Position numbers and translations under genes: made by a program
The notes under the pieces: model-generated
Seen by the model: the letters and a program-made list of their open reading frames with translations, nothing else
Told to the model about the DNA's origin: nothing
Databases searched by the model: none
Part shown: positions 1-11,115 of the stretch, piece by piece
Layout of the letters: every line of letters begins with the position of its first letter
Position numbering within the stretch: the stretch's first letter is position 1
NCBI GenBank assembly: GCA_023213395.1
Contig: CM041465.1
Coordinates: 115,637,741 to 115,701,740, forward strand
DNA from: Cycas panzhihuaensis
Lineage: Eukaryota; Cycadophyta
Direction: 5' to 3'
Length of the DNA: 64,000 nt

Positions 1-780
1 TGGAAGGCTAATATGGAGCTTATATTGATGGTGAATCAACTCTGGGGAATCACCAAGGCGAAGCTTATTTCAGTTCCACTTGACCATAAGAAGCGTATTA
101 AACTTAAAGAGAAGCAATACATGGCTGTTGGATTACTAGAACTCTCACTAGAACTGAACCAAAGGTCTCTAGTTTATAATCTGGATGACCCAGTCGAGAT
201 TTAAATGAAGTTGTGTGATACTTTTGAGAAGAAGAAGACGAATAGGCATCTTGCATTAATATTGGAACTACTCAATTCAAAAGTTGAAGATGAGAATAAT
301 ATCAGCTCCTACCTAAATAAAATAACCGACTTAAGGAACAAGCTAAAAGAATTGTAGTAGAACTTGATCAATGATACACTTTTATTTACGATAATCATGT
401 CAAAACTGCTAGCTACATTCGCCACATTCCAGACCATTTATGGTACTGACAAAGTGATGGAGGCAGAAACTTTCGATGGGCTCAAAAACGTAATTCTAGT
501 AGAGGATGCCAAGCTAAAACATCATGGATTACTTAGAGGTTCTAGTTTAAGTTAGGCCTTAACCATGAAAACTTAGAGGAAGGAGGCCCCTCAGAAGGAG
601 AAGTTCACACAACGGTCTGGAGAAATCTCTCAAGATAAGAAGAGGTTTAATAGAAACTGTAATTACTATAAGAAGGATGGTCACTATGAAAAGAACTATT
701 GGTTCAAGCATCGTGACAAGCATAAAGATAACCAGGATGATAAAGGAAAGAATGTTGCTACTTATTGCATCTGAGTGCAG
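1..780 (+). pseudogene. copia 1 gag remnant with mutated zinc knuckle
   Basis: Broken reading frames encode a copia Gag (UBN2-like capsid region) followed by a basic nucleocapsid tail. The knuckle is at 658-702 in frame 1: Cys at 658-660, Tyr at 667-669 where the second Cys belongs, Gly-His at 679-684, and Tyr at 697-699 where the last Cys belongs. Both losses fit a TGY to TAY transition. At least three in-frame stops interrupt gag. The assignment rests on this knuckle and on its position upstream of the protease. Confidence 0.7.
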
Positions 781-1140
781 ACCTTGTTAGCCGAATCAGA
801 TCAGAGAGACTATTGGGTACTAGATTTTGGAGCATAGAAGTACATCTCTTACTAGAGATGAAACTTTTATATGTTGAAAGAAAATCAAAGTGGTGCTAAG
901 ATCATTCTTGGAGATGCTCGTGTGTTACTAGTAGATGGTATCGATGAAGTTTCCATTGCAGGAGGCAAGTTTTCTAGGGTATATTATGTACCTAAGATGT
1001 AGTTGAACCTTCTATCTACTTGGGAGATCTACAAATAAGGTATGAAAGTGGAGCTCTATAATGATAAGTGCCTAATAAAGGACCCAAAATAGAACTTTGC
1101 TATTGTAGCTACTAAGAAAGCCAGGGACAACTTCTGGGTG
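781..1140 (+). pseudogene. copia 1 aspartic protease remnant
   Basis: The segment reads D-Y-W-V-L-D-F-G-A from 808, followed by TAG at 835. The copia protease active site is normally D-S-G-A, so the Ser after the catalytic Asp (823-825) has become Phe. The segment VYYVPKM-stop-LNLLST around 975-1020 is the conserved end of the copia protease region, with a TAG where Gln or Arg normally stands. It lies between gag and integrase as expected. It is not functional. Confidence 0.75.
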
Positions 1141-1199
1141 CTTGAGAAATTTTAATCTCAGAAGAAGTTCTATGCCTTTATTACAAGTACAGATAACAA

Positions 1200-2060
1200 A
1201 AGTAAACTATGGCACAATCACCTTGGGTACCTTAATTACAGGAGTATTACGCTACTGAAGAGGTTGAAGATGGTGGAAGGACTACCATCAGTTTCTTGCT
1301 TAGATGGTGTATGTAAAGGATGTATGTATGGCAAGCATCACCATTATCCTTTTGCTTAGGATAATGCTTGGAGAGCCAAAGAGAAGCTAGAGGTGTACTC
1401 AGATATTATGGGACCACTCCTAAACCCTTCAATATCAGGAGCCCGATATATGCTTGTGTTTTTGGATGATTACACCAAGAAAGCTTGGGTTTATTTTCTC
1501 AATAATAAGTTAGAAGTATTTGATTGTTTTTGTGATTGAGAAGCGATGGTTAAAAATAAAAGTGATAAGAAAATAAAAACTTTATGAAGTGATAATAGCA
1601 AGGAGTATGACAATCATGCGTTCAATCAGTTTTGCCATAACCATGGTATAAAGTGGGAGTTTATAGTCCCACATACCCCAAAATAGAATGGAGTTGCTGA
1701 AAGAAAGAACTGTACCATGATGGAGATGGTGAGGTGTATGGTGCACGTTAAAAACCTGCCACTAAAGTTTTGGGCAGAAGCTGTGGTGACTACTATTTAT
1801 ATTTTGAACAGGGTACCCACTCAGGCAGTTCATAGCATAACCCCCAAAGAGAAATTGACCGATAATAAGCCTACCATTAACCATTTAAGAACATTTGGGT
1901 GTATTGCATATGCCCACATCCTAGATGATACCTGCAAGAAGTTGGATTAAAAAAGTCTTAAGTGTATATTCATGGGGTATTGCATGGAGAACAAAGCCTA
2001 TAGACTATGGAATCCATAGGGGGAAAAGATTGTGGTTAGTTGGGATATTAAATTTGATGA
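1200..2060 (+). pseudogene. copia 1 integrase remnant
   Basis: The GAG-pre-integrase zinc finger is visible as LWHNHLGYLN (from about 1207) with CKGCMYGKHH near 1315. The catalytic core follows: first Asp in YSDIMGP (about 1400), second Asp in SDNSKEY (about 1591, normally SDNGGEF), and Glu at 1699-1701 in NGVAERKN. A TAG at 1684-1686 replaces the Gln of the conserved PQQNG motif. The C-terminal part (1717-1950) is an open 77-codon stretch with LRTFGCIAYAH. Several stops and a shift near 1530-1590 make it dead. Confidence 0.85.
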
Positions 2061-2429
2061 GTCATTAATGTATCATGCTGAAAGATCCTCAGAAGAACCT
2101 TTTTACCCTTCCCTTCTCCCATTCCCCGATTCTTCAAGTGAAGAGGATGATGAACCAGTTGTTGTAACACTTTGGGAAGCAGGATTGAGTGGGATGAGTA
2201 ATAGTGAGGAGTCACTGCAAGAAGAAGTACCTCCAGCAACGGGTCCTTCTATACCTTTATGGGCAAGGAAAACTCTTGAAGATTCTAGTATGGTGATGCA
2301 AACCCTAACTGATGACAGGAGAACCAAAAGTTAACATGCTAGTCAAACTCTACTGGTAGACACCAATGACTCAAGTGATCATGATTTATTTGTTAAAGCG
2401 AAAGGAGATCCACGATGGAGAGTTACAAT

Positions 2430-3215
2430 GGAGAAAGAGTATGTTTCTCTGATGAAGAATGATACATGGGATTTGTTTCCACTCCCTCCATCGAAGAACC
2501 TTGTAGGATGTAAGTGGGTCTATAAGACAAAGTTCCACTTTGATGGAGAGGTAGATAAGTACAAGGCTAGACTTGTTGCACAGGGATTTAAGCAGAAAGA
2601 AGGAATTGACTACAAGGAGACATTTGCACTAGTCTCTAGAATGACAATGGTCTGCTTACTCATTTCCTTAGCAGCTGCATTAGATTAAGAGTTACACTAG
2701 ATGGATGTTAAATCTACATTTCTTAATGGGGATCTAAAGGAGGAGATATACATATCGCAGCCTCTAGGATTCATTAAGGAAGACTAGGATCATGTTATTT
2801 TCCATTTGAAGAAATCAATCTATGGCTTGAAACAAGCATTCTATGCTTGGTATGAAAAGATAAATACAAAGTTAAAAGTTGAAGTTTTGAAATTTTAGAA
2901 CTTGACCTGAACCTGTATGTGAAAAGAAGAGGGACTTCCATAGTCGCTTGCATGATGTATATGGATGATCTAATCATTGGCAGTAATTGTGGCAAGGCTA
3001 TAACCGAAGTCAAATATAATTTGGGAGCTTTATTTCACATGATGGATTTTGGGAAACTTCATTATTTCTTAGGCATTCAGATCAGGCAGGTAGAAGATAG
3101 GATCATGTTATTGCAATCGCAGTATGTGAAGAACTTACTAGAGAGATTTGGAATGCAACACTACAAACCTATTATAACACCATGTGTAAAAGATGCAAGA
3201 TTGTAGAAGGACATG
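2430..3215 (+). pseudogene. copia 1 reverse transcriptase remnant
   Basis: This is the RVT_2 type reverse transcriptase of copia elements. Motifs in order are GCKWVYKTKF (about 2508), KARLVAQGFKQ (about 2563), MDVKSTFLNG (2701, canonical MDVKTAFLNG) and the catalytic YMDD at 2958-2969, followed by LIIGSN. A frameshift near 2890-2920 separates the thumb from the YMDD part, and stops occur near 2686 and 2698. Confidence 0.88.
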
Positions 3216-3350
3216 GCTCAACCTTTTGTAGATGGCACTAAGTATTGCTAGTTGGTAGGGAGTCTTATCTATTTGACTCATACCAGGCCATATATCGCCT
3301 ATGTTATTAGATTGGTTTCCCACTATATGCAGAATCCTTAGGATCCTTAT

Positions 3351-3870
3351 TTGGTGGTAGCAAAGTGGATTTTAAAATATCTAAAGGGGACAATCTATCT
3401 CGGTCTTGAATACCGAAGAGGTGAGAAGATCAAGTTATATGGTTATACAGATGTTGATTGGGGAGGACATTTTGACGATCAGAAGTCCACTACTAGATAC
3501 CTATTTAGTATTGGCAATGGATTTGTGTTGTGGTAGTTGAAGAAGCAACATACAGTGGCACTATCTTCTACAAAAGCAAAATATCAAGGAATCAATACTG
3601 GTGCGAAAGAAGCAGTATGGTTGTAAGGTCTCTTGGAATTTCTTGGCATTTTCAATGGACATCCAATTCTCTTTATTGATAATCAGAGTATCATTCATCT
3701 GTCAAAGAATCCAAAGTTTCATGTGCATACAAAGCATATCAAGATTCAACACCATTACATTCATGAATAGATCAAGTTAGGAAAGTTGTAGATCAACTAT
3801 TGTCTGAGTGAATTATAGCTTATGGACATGTTCACCAAGCCTCTCATTGAAGATCAATTCATGAAGATAT
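3351..3870 (+). pseudogene. copia 1 RNase H remnant
   Basis: This is the C-terminal RNase H of the copia polyprotein. GYTDVDWGG begins at 3441 (catalytic Asp at 3450-3452), SSTKAKYQG is near 3570 (the family has E where K stands) and DNQSIIHLSKNP near 3680. The tail HTKHIKIQHHYIHE (about 3725-3770) matches the usual end of copia RNase H, followed by a residual MDMFTKPL. One TAG after FVLW (3534-3536) replaces a Gln or Lys codon. Confidence 0.85.
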
Positions 3871-3999
3871 ATACTAGACTTGGACTCACCAACATTATCC
3901 TTGAGGGGGGATGTATCAACAAGGATAAAGAAGCTATAGGATAGTCCTAGCCTTTGTGATAATTTAACTACTACATGTTGCAGGTTCCCCACATTCACA

Positions 4000-4010
4000 T
4001 TAAGGGGGCA
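4000..4010 (+). other. Polypurine tract of copia 1
   Basis: The purine run TAAGGGGGCA lies directly before TGTTAACATGG, which I take as the start of the 3' LTR at 4011. Plus-strand DNA synthesis of an LTR element is primed here. A second purine run at 3902-3911 (TGAGGGGGGA) is an alternative. Confidence 0.6.
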
Positions 4011-4111
4011 TGTTAACATGGCAGTTAATTATTAAGCCACTTAGTTAATATTAATGTGGTTTAATTAAGTGAAAAGGTGTGAAGCAAAAAATGTGTGACT
4101 TATTTAGAGGG
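4011..4111 (+). repeat. 3' LTR of copia 1, left part
   Basis: It starts with TGTTAACA right after the polypurine tract and runs to 4111, where the solo gypsy LTR begins. The last five bases, GAGGG (4107-4111), form the left TSD of that insertion. The LTR resumes at 5164. Confidence 0.65.
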
Positions 4112-5158
4112 TGGACGTGCGTTTACGGGATAGCTACCTAACAAAATAGGTATGGTAAGAGTGGGTGATAATATGATCGAGAAAGAGACCTATAAGTAGG
4201 GTAACAAAGACCAGAACTGTGGTGCATCAGGTTTAGGGCCCTGCTAATGAAGTTGGAAGGAGAACACCTGCACTTGGAACACTTGAAGACTGCCCGGGGA
4301 AAGAATCTATTGAAATCTCTCCAAGGGGCCCTCTCTAAGGTGTGTGAGGGGTTGGGAAGATGTCCTAACCACACCGAAGGAGAGCTGGGCACTGTAGGAG
4401 AGACGCAGGTCCTATGGTAGCAGCAGGGCAGCAGAGAAGAGCAGAGCACAGCATGGTTTCCTTGAAGAGCAATCCAAAAAGTGAGCCAATTTTTTCAAAA
4501 ATGAGTAGATCATGCCTTAAGTACCTAACCCAAACCCTAAAGTGAGTGATTAGGGCACGACTAGGAGCGAGTTAAGTCACGAGATATGTGGCAGTTTTGT
4601 AATAAATGCAAAATTGCCACGGTGGATTTTAAAAAACAAGTTGGAACAGTCATACCGCCGGAAAATCTATGGTACTGCAGATATTCTGGCGGTACCGTGA
4701 AAATCTCGGTGGTATTTGCCCGGAGGCGTAAAGCAGGCCAAACCACCAGTCTAGGCGATGACAAAAAGGGCCAATAGGGGGCTGAGACACCTACCTGGGG
4801 GCAAACAAGCCAACAAATAGGTCCATAAGAGCAAAAATAGGGCTCAAACAGTGTGGCAAGTCAACCAAATGATGACGGGTCATCACACGGGCAGAGGTGG
4901 TGCAAGCCAAGTGGATCATGGAGCGAGGAGGGCAGATGCGGGAAGTGGAGTGGCCACCAGGGTGCCATACTTGCTGGGAGTGTGCCCCTGCTATAGTCAT
5001 CATAGGCTAAAATAAGTGTAGGCGAAGGCAAAGTCAAGCCACAAGCACACAGACATGTAAGCAAACACTCATCAAAAGAAAGCGATGATAAGGTGAGAAA
5101 CATACCTGCACTTACTTGAGTCGGTGATTCCGTATCCATTCCTGGAAGCCAGGAAACA
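4112..5158 (-). mobile_element. Solo LTR of a Tat-type gypsy element inside the copia 1 LTR
   Basis: Plus-strand ends are TGGACGTGCG and AGGAAACA, matching the LTR ends of elements B and C (TGGAATCG.../...GAAACA). It is flanked by a perfect 5-bp duplication, GAGGG at 4107-4111 and 5159-5163. There is no internal coding sequence, so two LTRs have recombined. At 1047 bp it is much shorter than the 2.4-2.6 kb LTRs of B and C. It carries the family's GGTACC-type palindromes (about 4650-4705) and the terminal block CTTACTTGAGTCGG near 5110. Confidence 0.88.
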
Positions 5159-5163
5159 GAGGG

Positions 5164-5440
5164 TCACAACCCTAATCAAGTGACACCTCTTAGAGAGTAT
5201 AAATGCCTTAAGGCCTTGTATATTCATTATCCAAGTATTCATTATGTAATATCAAGTGATCCATCAAGGATCCTCTTTGTGGTGGGTTTTTTCATGAAAG
5301 GGTTTCCCACGTAAATGCCTGTGTACTGTGCATCTATTTTCTATGTTTTCTATTTGTTGCTTGTTGTGTATGGTTAAAGATTCTGCGTATGGGAATATCA
5401 GTGTATGATTTCATGTTCTCGAATAGTATCATTCATGCAT
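5164..5440 (+). repeat. 3' LTR of copia 1, right part, with TATA box
   Basis: This segment continues the copia 1 LTR after the solo LTR and its TSD. TATAAAT at 5198-5204 is a good TATA box for the plus strand. Downstream is the sequence CACGTAAA (5309-5316), which is common near the ends of plant copia LTRs. The right border is not certain without the 5' LTR. Confidence 0.55.
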
Positions 5441-6772
5441 ACATGTTCTTTTTCTGAAAAGAGAGAAAATTGAAGAAAATAAATTCAATGAATATAACAC
5501 TAAAATTTTAGAAATCTTTACTTCAATGATGAATTTTTGCCTTAGAATAGCTATCTCCCTTTATTATGACCAATCTTTCTCCAGTTTTTTTTTGTCTTTA
5601 AAATAAGCATAAAAGAGGGAGAAAATAAAAAAGAACAAGCTCAATAATAATCAAGGAAAAAGAGGTGAGGCTAAAATCTCTTAGAAAGCTTAAGTAACTA
5701 AAAATAATGAGAGAGAGTAGATATATTTTATGGTAAAGAGGTAGATCTCTCTTCATAATAGACTATCCCTTTAATTTCCTATAAAGGCTTGACCTTTTAG
5801 CTAAGGTTTCCTAAGAAAAAAGGTAGGTAAAGGAGTTTGAGAAATTAGATTAAAGAGAGAAGCATATATAGTCACAAAAAATCATTAAAGAAAACTCTAA
5901 ACCAAAGGGAAATAAGAGTAGAAAAGATCTTATTAAAGACATAAACCTAAAGGAAAGAGTTATAACAAACCAAGTACCTTAAGAAGTAGCACCAAGCTAG
6001 ATTTAAACAACACATAAGTAGTAATTAAAGCTCTAAATCTTTTCTCTTAACTTCTCTTTTCTTTTCTCAAGGATAGGGATAAATAAATCACATAGAAATC
6101 TCTCAATCTTCAAAGAAATCTCCCTAAAACCATACTATCAAGCTTATACTATTCGAATAAATCAATTCTCTAGGGTTTTAGAGGGTTCTAAATATGAATG
6201 GAGTAGGTTTGCATTGAATATAGGTGGTATCATATATAACTAGTGTATTATATAAAAAGTTTGTATACGTTAAAACAAAAAAATGTAACTAGTCGCATCT
6301 TATTAAGAACAAAAAATGTGATAAAATAAGAAATAAAAATTGATCATTGAGGAGTCAAAAAATTAATTTTATCAAGAAAATTTAAGTATAAATAACTTAA
6401 TTAATGCAAAAGAGTAGCCTAAGAGGGATGAAAACTTAAGTACAAGTCCACAAAATTATTAAAAAATAATAATTAAGATAAAATCAAGAGAAAAAGAATG
6501 AAACAAGAGAATATTTTAAAGAAAAAAATGAGTTAAAATAATCATAAAGGTAAGATTTTATTGTTATAGGTTTCACTCACTAGTAAGTAAAAATATAATA
6601 ATACATTCATCATCATCCAAGATAAATCATCCATAAATCAATATTACATTTCATCAAAACATGACCTAATATAATATAGAACAAGCTTTACTTAATTAGG
6701 TCATATGTAAATAAAGCAAGAAACTTGTTAATGAACCTAAATATCAATTAAGGACCAAGTTTTAGTGAAACA
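5440..6772 (-). repeat. Remnant of the 3' LTR of gypsy element A
   Basis: The last part (about 6345-6772) is clearly similar to 61740-62166. Both stop at the same bases, GTGAAACA, which is the family's LTR terminus. The left part (5440-6340) is A-rich with long A and T runs, has no coding frame and shows no clear match to the left part of the 5' LTR at 61002. Copia 1 probably interrupts this LTR on its left. The pairing is an inference from the shared terminal 430 bp. Confidence 0.6.
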
Positions 6773-7207
6773 TTTGCTCCTTTAACACTTGAAGCTCCTA
6801 CTTAAAAAAGGAATTGGATGGTAAAAGGTGACAATGACCATGATAAAAGGTTTTCTTAAAGGATAAAGGGTTGGATGATATATGTAAACGATGAAAAAAC
6901 TAGTCTATAAAGGCCACTGAAATTAAACTACGTATATCTTAATGTCATTAGAATGATAAACTAAGAGGTACTACTAAAATGCCTATCAAATAGATAGGGC
7001 TTACACTCTCTTGATTGAAAGTAATACTAAATGCCCATAAACTACATAACGCTTAAAAGGTTAGATAGTCATAGTTTATCTCTCATTAACCAAGTTTTGG
7101 AGGAAGATCCTTTTTCCACAGTATAAAGGATGAATTATGTGACTTATTAAAGCCTTAGATTACGATAGTTTTAGCTCATTAGTAGGTGACTTTTTAGAGC
7201 CTTAGAC
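6773..7207. other. 3' non-coding region of element A, first part
   Basis: No reading frame is visible. It lies between the 3' LTR end of A and the copia-like insertion at 7208, and continues at 11501. By position it matches the stretch between LTR and antisense promoter in B (30299-31100) and C (39882-41190). Near its right end is one copy of a short tandem repeat (7158-7204). Confidence 0.5.
7158..7204. repeat. 47-bp tandem repeat, first copy
   Basis: The core GATAGTTTTAGCTCATTAG recurs with a few changes at 11504-11549 as CATAGTTTTAACTCATTATT, followed in both by GGT(G/A)ACTTTTTA(G/A)AGCCTT. The two copies were adjacent before the copia-like element inserted at the start of the second. Confidence 0.6.
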
Positions 7208-7591
7208 TATTAGAATATAATGTTTAATGTTATATGTGTCTAAGCAAAGTGTGTTTTAGAGTCAATAGTCATAGTCCTAAGTATTAAGGTTTAGGGGTCA
7301 TACCTTATAATAATATTATATGGAAAGTTAGAAGGTCATTAGTTGGTAAAGTATCATTAGTCAAGTTAAAGTAATTATCCTAAATGTGTCTCATCTCCTG
7401 TATGTTCTCCTACCTATGTTATATATAAAGGTGGTTGAGGTAGTGTATATAATCAAGTCATCATTGAGACTCATGTTGAGTATATGGTACATTAATATTA
7501 TGATACAATCTATTTATGTTATGTTAATACAAGCATTACTTTGTTCACTGATATTGTTGGAGTTGAATACTTTCCATATTAAAATCTAACA
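7208..7591 (+). repeat. 5' LTR of the 7.2-kb copia-like element
   Basis: 384 bp, matching 11116-11500 over its full length with scattered transitions. The family terminus TGTTAGA has become TATTAGA in both copies, so either the source element had this change or both mutated. TATATAAAGG near 7422 is a likely TATA box. Confidence 0.88.
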
Positions 7592-7606
7592 TGGCATTAG
7601 AGTAGA
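7592..7606 (+). other. Primer-binding site of the 7.2-kb copia-like element
   Basis: TGGCATTAGAGTAGA directly follows the 5' LTR and resembles the plant copia primer site TGGTATCAGAGC, complementary to initiator tRNA-Met, with a few substitutions. Confidence 0.65.
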
Positions 7607-9650
7607 CCATCTTACTATATGAAGAAGATTGAGAGAGGATAAGTCTAATGAAGAATAGAGCATTCAAGTAAGGAGATGGCTTCAACAAAAGTTACCTGGT
7701 AATATTGTTCTCTTACTTTATAAAGGAAACTTTGTGCCATGGATTTGTGGTTGGCATGAATTTGTGAAATAAGAAATTTATGATCTGGTTAGGTTTATAC
7801 CTTTTTATAATGAAATCTATTATGAAAATTATTTGTTGATGAAATCTAAGCATGAACCATAGCTATAGTAGAATAAAATTTGTGAAGCATTAAAGTAGAC
7901 CATAAAGAAATCTCAAGTTAGGATTTGGTTAAAGGAAACATTTCATTGATGAGAATTTATATAATGATGATATATTGTGGCCATTGAGATCTAGATTATA
8001 CAACAAAAATAAAGGTCTTATACCTATTGATGAATATTGAGATTTTTTATTTGAAATTATTTCCACTGAGGAAAATTTCTATCATGGAAATTATATCATA
8101 GACCCTATTGGTCATACTTGAAGTTATTCAGATAAAATATAATTCCTCAGATCTACCTCATCAAGATATATATCTCTACAATATTTATGCTGCTAGGGCA
8201 ACTTATCCTAATGTCTTAACCAGGGGTCAAGTTAGGATTTAACTATGGATAAATAAGAGGGTAATCAAAAGGCTAGTCTCTGGGAGAAGGGTACTTTCAC
8301 AAATGCAATGGTGTATTGAGGATGAGATAACATTCAGGAAGTGATGACCTTCATTGTTCTAGGAATTTAATAGGTTGATAGAGGTTCTCTATTTGTCAAA
8401 CATTATTGTTCCTTTTATGTTGAAGGATGTAGTATTGTATTGGACAAAGTTTGTTAAAGGACTAGACTTAACCCAGGTTTTTAAGAGGTTTTTGCCCATA
8501 AAATATTAGAAAATCTTGAAGAGATCATGTGGAATTATATTGCTTTTTATGGAATATTTTCCTTTTTATAAGAACTTTAGTTGCAGAGGAGAGGAGGCTT
8601 AAGAGAATCCAATACAAAGGTCTTAGAACCTTAGTGGAGCTCAAATGTTTCCGAGATTAGAGTGGTCACACCAACCTGCATAAAGTGGCAGAGGCCTAAG
8701 TACCCTATTAACATGTATAATCATAACATTAATGACTTACGTCATATGAGTTGGTGAAATGGCTCCTTGGCTATTGATCTTTTGACCATCAGGTGGTAAT
8801 TATACTTAAGATTTTACTTGATAACCTGGAATGGAAAATAAAAAAAAGGGCAAGTAGAATACTAATAAACTATAACATGCTCCAAATGGTATTGGGCTTT
8901 AGCTAGGACTTTAGCAAATTGCTCCTTAGAGGTGATGGATTTGAGATTCACCAAAGTTAGTAGCTCTGCTTCCTAGTGAAGTTATAGAAACTGAACTATA
9001 GATCTAGGAAGTTTATTAGGGTAGAAGTCAAGAATTGATTCTATTTTTTGGGGGGAAGGCAAGGGGATTAGGCCTTAACTATCCAAGATTAGATACTTGC
9101 AGAGAAGTAGAAGGCCTAATGAATACCATTTGAGGGTCTACCCTATTGTAGAGAAGCAACACACAATTTCTGCCTCTTCATTAGTTTTAAGGAAGTGAGA
9201 CTTATTAAGAAGGATCACATGCAACTCATTCTAATCTCTACATTAATGACACTTATGTCATTGTTCCTAATGAACAACAAGTGAACAATAAGAAGGACTT
9301 GAACGAGTGTAAGTATGCAATCATGGAACACATAATCATTATGAATAGGCTCTAATGAATAATTTATTCTTAAAAATGGCTTAAGACTATATTTATTTAG
9401 TTCTTGGTGCTTAAGGAGGCCTCTATACAATTTTTGCAATTTCTCTTCATCCAAGCATCCTTTTCTTTAAGCAATTAGAGGTGATAAAACCAATTTTCAT
9501 ATTTGGACACTTTCATATATAATTTAGGATAATTTTTTTCTATTTTAATGAAGTTATTATTGTTCAAAGTTGATGCATGAATTTTGAGTGATGTGATTAT
9601 AATCAAATCAATCTTTCATCATAGAGCTAGAAGATTTTATTGTTTTTGTG
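7607..9650 (+). other. Unidentified interior of the 7.2-kb copia-like element
   Basis: About 2 kb that I cannot assign to copia gag or pol. Plus-strand frames are broken every 20-50 codons. A patch near 8380-8520 reads as Leu/Val/Trp-rich protein (VLYWTKFVKG, then VFKRFLP), vaguely like a gypsy-type capsid, but this is too weak to name. It may be leader, an old nested insertion or captured sequence. Confidence 0.35.
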
Positions 9651-9699
9651 CCAGAGAAGAATGAATATTTAGTAACTTACACCAACATTGCCCTACCCA

Positions 9700-10340
9700 A
9701 ACATGTTGGAGTTAATTTTTGAATTTGGAAAATTAAAATGGAATGATGGAGAATTGTTCATGATGGCACTCTAGAGATTAATAAAGAAGGGGAGAAAAAT
9801 TTTAGAAGAAAGAATATGGTAGTTTTTGATATAATGCTTGCAACTTTTGATAAAGATAATCTCCCTCCTTCATACCATTTTCTTATCCATACACTTTAGA
9901 ACATTGACTCAGTTAAAGAGGTGTGGAACGTATGAAGGGAAGTGTATAAAAAAGGTCCTAAAGAGGTGTAGAAGGCTATCAGGAAGATAAAGAACTAGAA
10001 AAAGAAGATGAGGAAAGCCAAAAAGGAAAAACAAGTTGACTCTGGTAAGACTATTTCTCATATAGATTCATCTATCACTCATAAAAGAGATAAATAATTA
10101 CATGAACCTATTACTAAAAATAAGGCAGATGAACACTATTTAGAATCTAAAGATATTATTTTACCAAATACATTGAGCCTTATCAAGTTAATAGGAAACT
10201 ATGCATTTGGAATAGAAGTTGAAAGATCTGAAAGTGATCAACTTTTACAGGTGGTACACTATGGAGACATAGGTATCTTGGTAGAAAATATGGGCAATAT
10301 TATCTTAATCTATATTGATAGGTTTATTGCTAGGGTTTAA
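9700..10340 (+). pseudogene. Copia-type gag remnant
   Basis: One frame reads NLPPSYHFLIHTL near 9860 and then VKEVWNV. This matches NLPPKYHFVIPMIL and TKEAWDF in the gag of the 54058-56853 element, in the same order and spacing. A Lys-rich stretch follows (9960-10040), then an acidic tail to a stop near 10338. TAG and TGA stops interrupt it. It is the UBN2-like capsid region of a copia gag. Confidence 0.65.
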
Positions 10341-11100
10341 ATGATGTTAGAACATATAATTATTTACACATATATAAGACTCTCTGTAATCACATTTCAT
10401 TCAATAATATTTTTAGTTCTTATTTTCGAAAGAACCCAAATAATATCGGTATACCCTATAATGACCTTAAAAGATTCATTAAAAAGGATAAAGAACATAA
10501 TTAGAATTTCATTTGATCAAAATCTTATTCATCAAGATCACTATGTGTTTTGGATAGCCTACTTAACCATCAGATTCAATTATATCAAAGTGATGTTTCA
10601 TCTTTGTGTAGCCATAATCAGAATACATATATATGGAGAGAACATGGAATCTTATTAGTTATGGACATGTATTTGAATAGATGAAATTAGGAAAGGAATC
10701 ATTATTGCTCATTTCCTTCTAAGGAAGTGATCATTGGCTCGAGAAGTTAATCATCCTAATAAACTTAGAGATAAACAAGGAGGAGTCTACTCTCTTCATG
10801 GAATTAAAATCATATGTAATCATATTTGATCCAGGAAGACCCCACCTACACCTGGAATACATAAGAAGAATCATTAAATAAGAAATATGAGGCAATATAA
10901 TAGATACATCATACAAATCTTACAGCATTTTAGTTAAAGATAAATCTTATGACATCATTTTTAAAAATGTTATAAGACTCAGGTAATGGAAATTCAAACA
11001 ACATTTTAAAGTCAAGTCTTATGTCAGTTTGTGTTAGTTTTATTAGTCCTTAGCACTAGGTGTCATGCTATCCTTAGTTTCTATAGTCTTAACATTAAAC

Positions 11101-11115
11101 ATTAAGGGGTGGGGG
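11101..11115 (+). other. Polypurine tract of the 7.2-kb copia-like element
   Basis: ATTAAGGGGTGGGGG lies directly upstream of the 3' LTR start at 11116, where a plus-strand primer is expected. Confidence 0.75.

Larger units (their letters stand above)
1..5440 (+). mobile_element. Degraded Ty1/copia retrotransposon (copia 1), 5' end outside the window
   Basis: The domain order on the plus strand is gag, zinc knuckle, protease, GAG-pre-integrase, integrase, RT, RNase H, polypurine tract, 3' LTR, which is the copia order. All frames carry stops and frameshifts, so it is a dead copy. The 5' LTR and the start of gag are missing because the window begins inside it. Its 3' LTR is split by a solo gypsy LTR (4112-5158). 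The right end is uncertain (about 5340-5460) because the 5' LTR is not available for comparison. The sequence to its right seems to belong to the 3' LTR of element A, so copia 1 may itself be inserted there. Confidence 0.85.

Noticed and set aside
4138-5139. Minus- and plus-strand frames of 60-100 codons in the solo LTR
   Set aside because: LTR sequence; no domain, and frames are not kept in the related LTRs.
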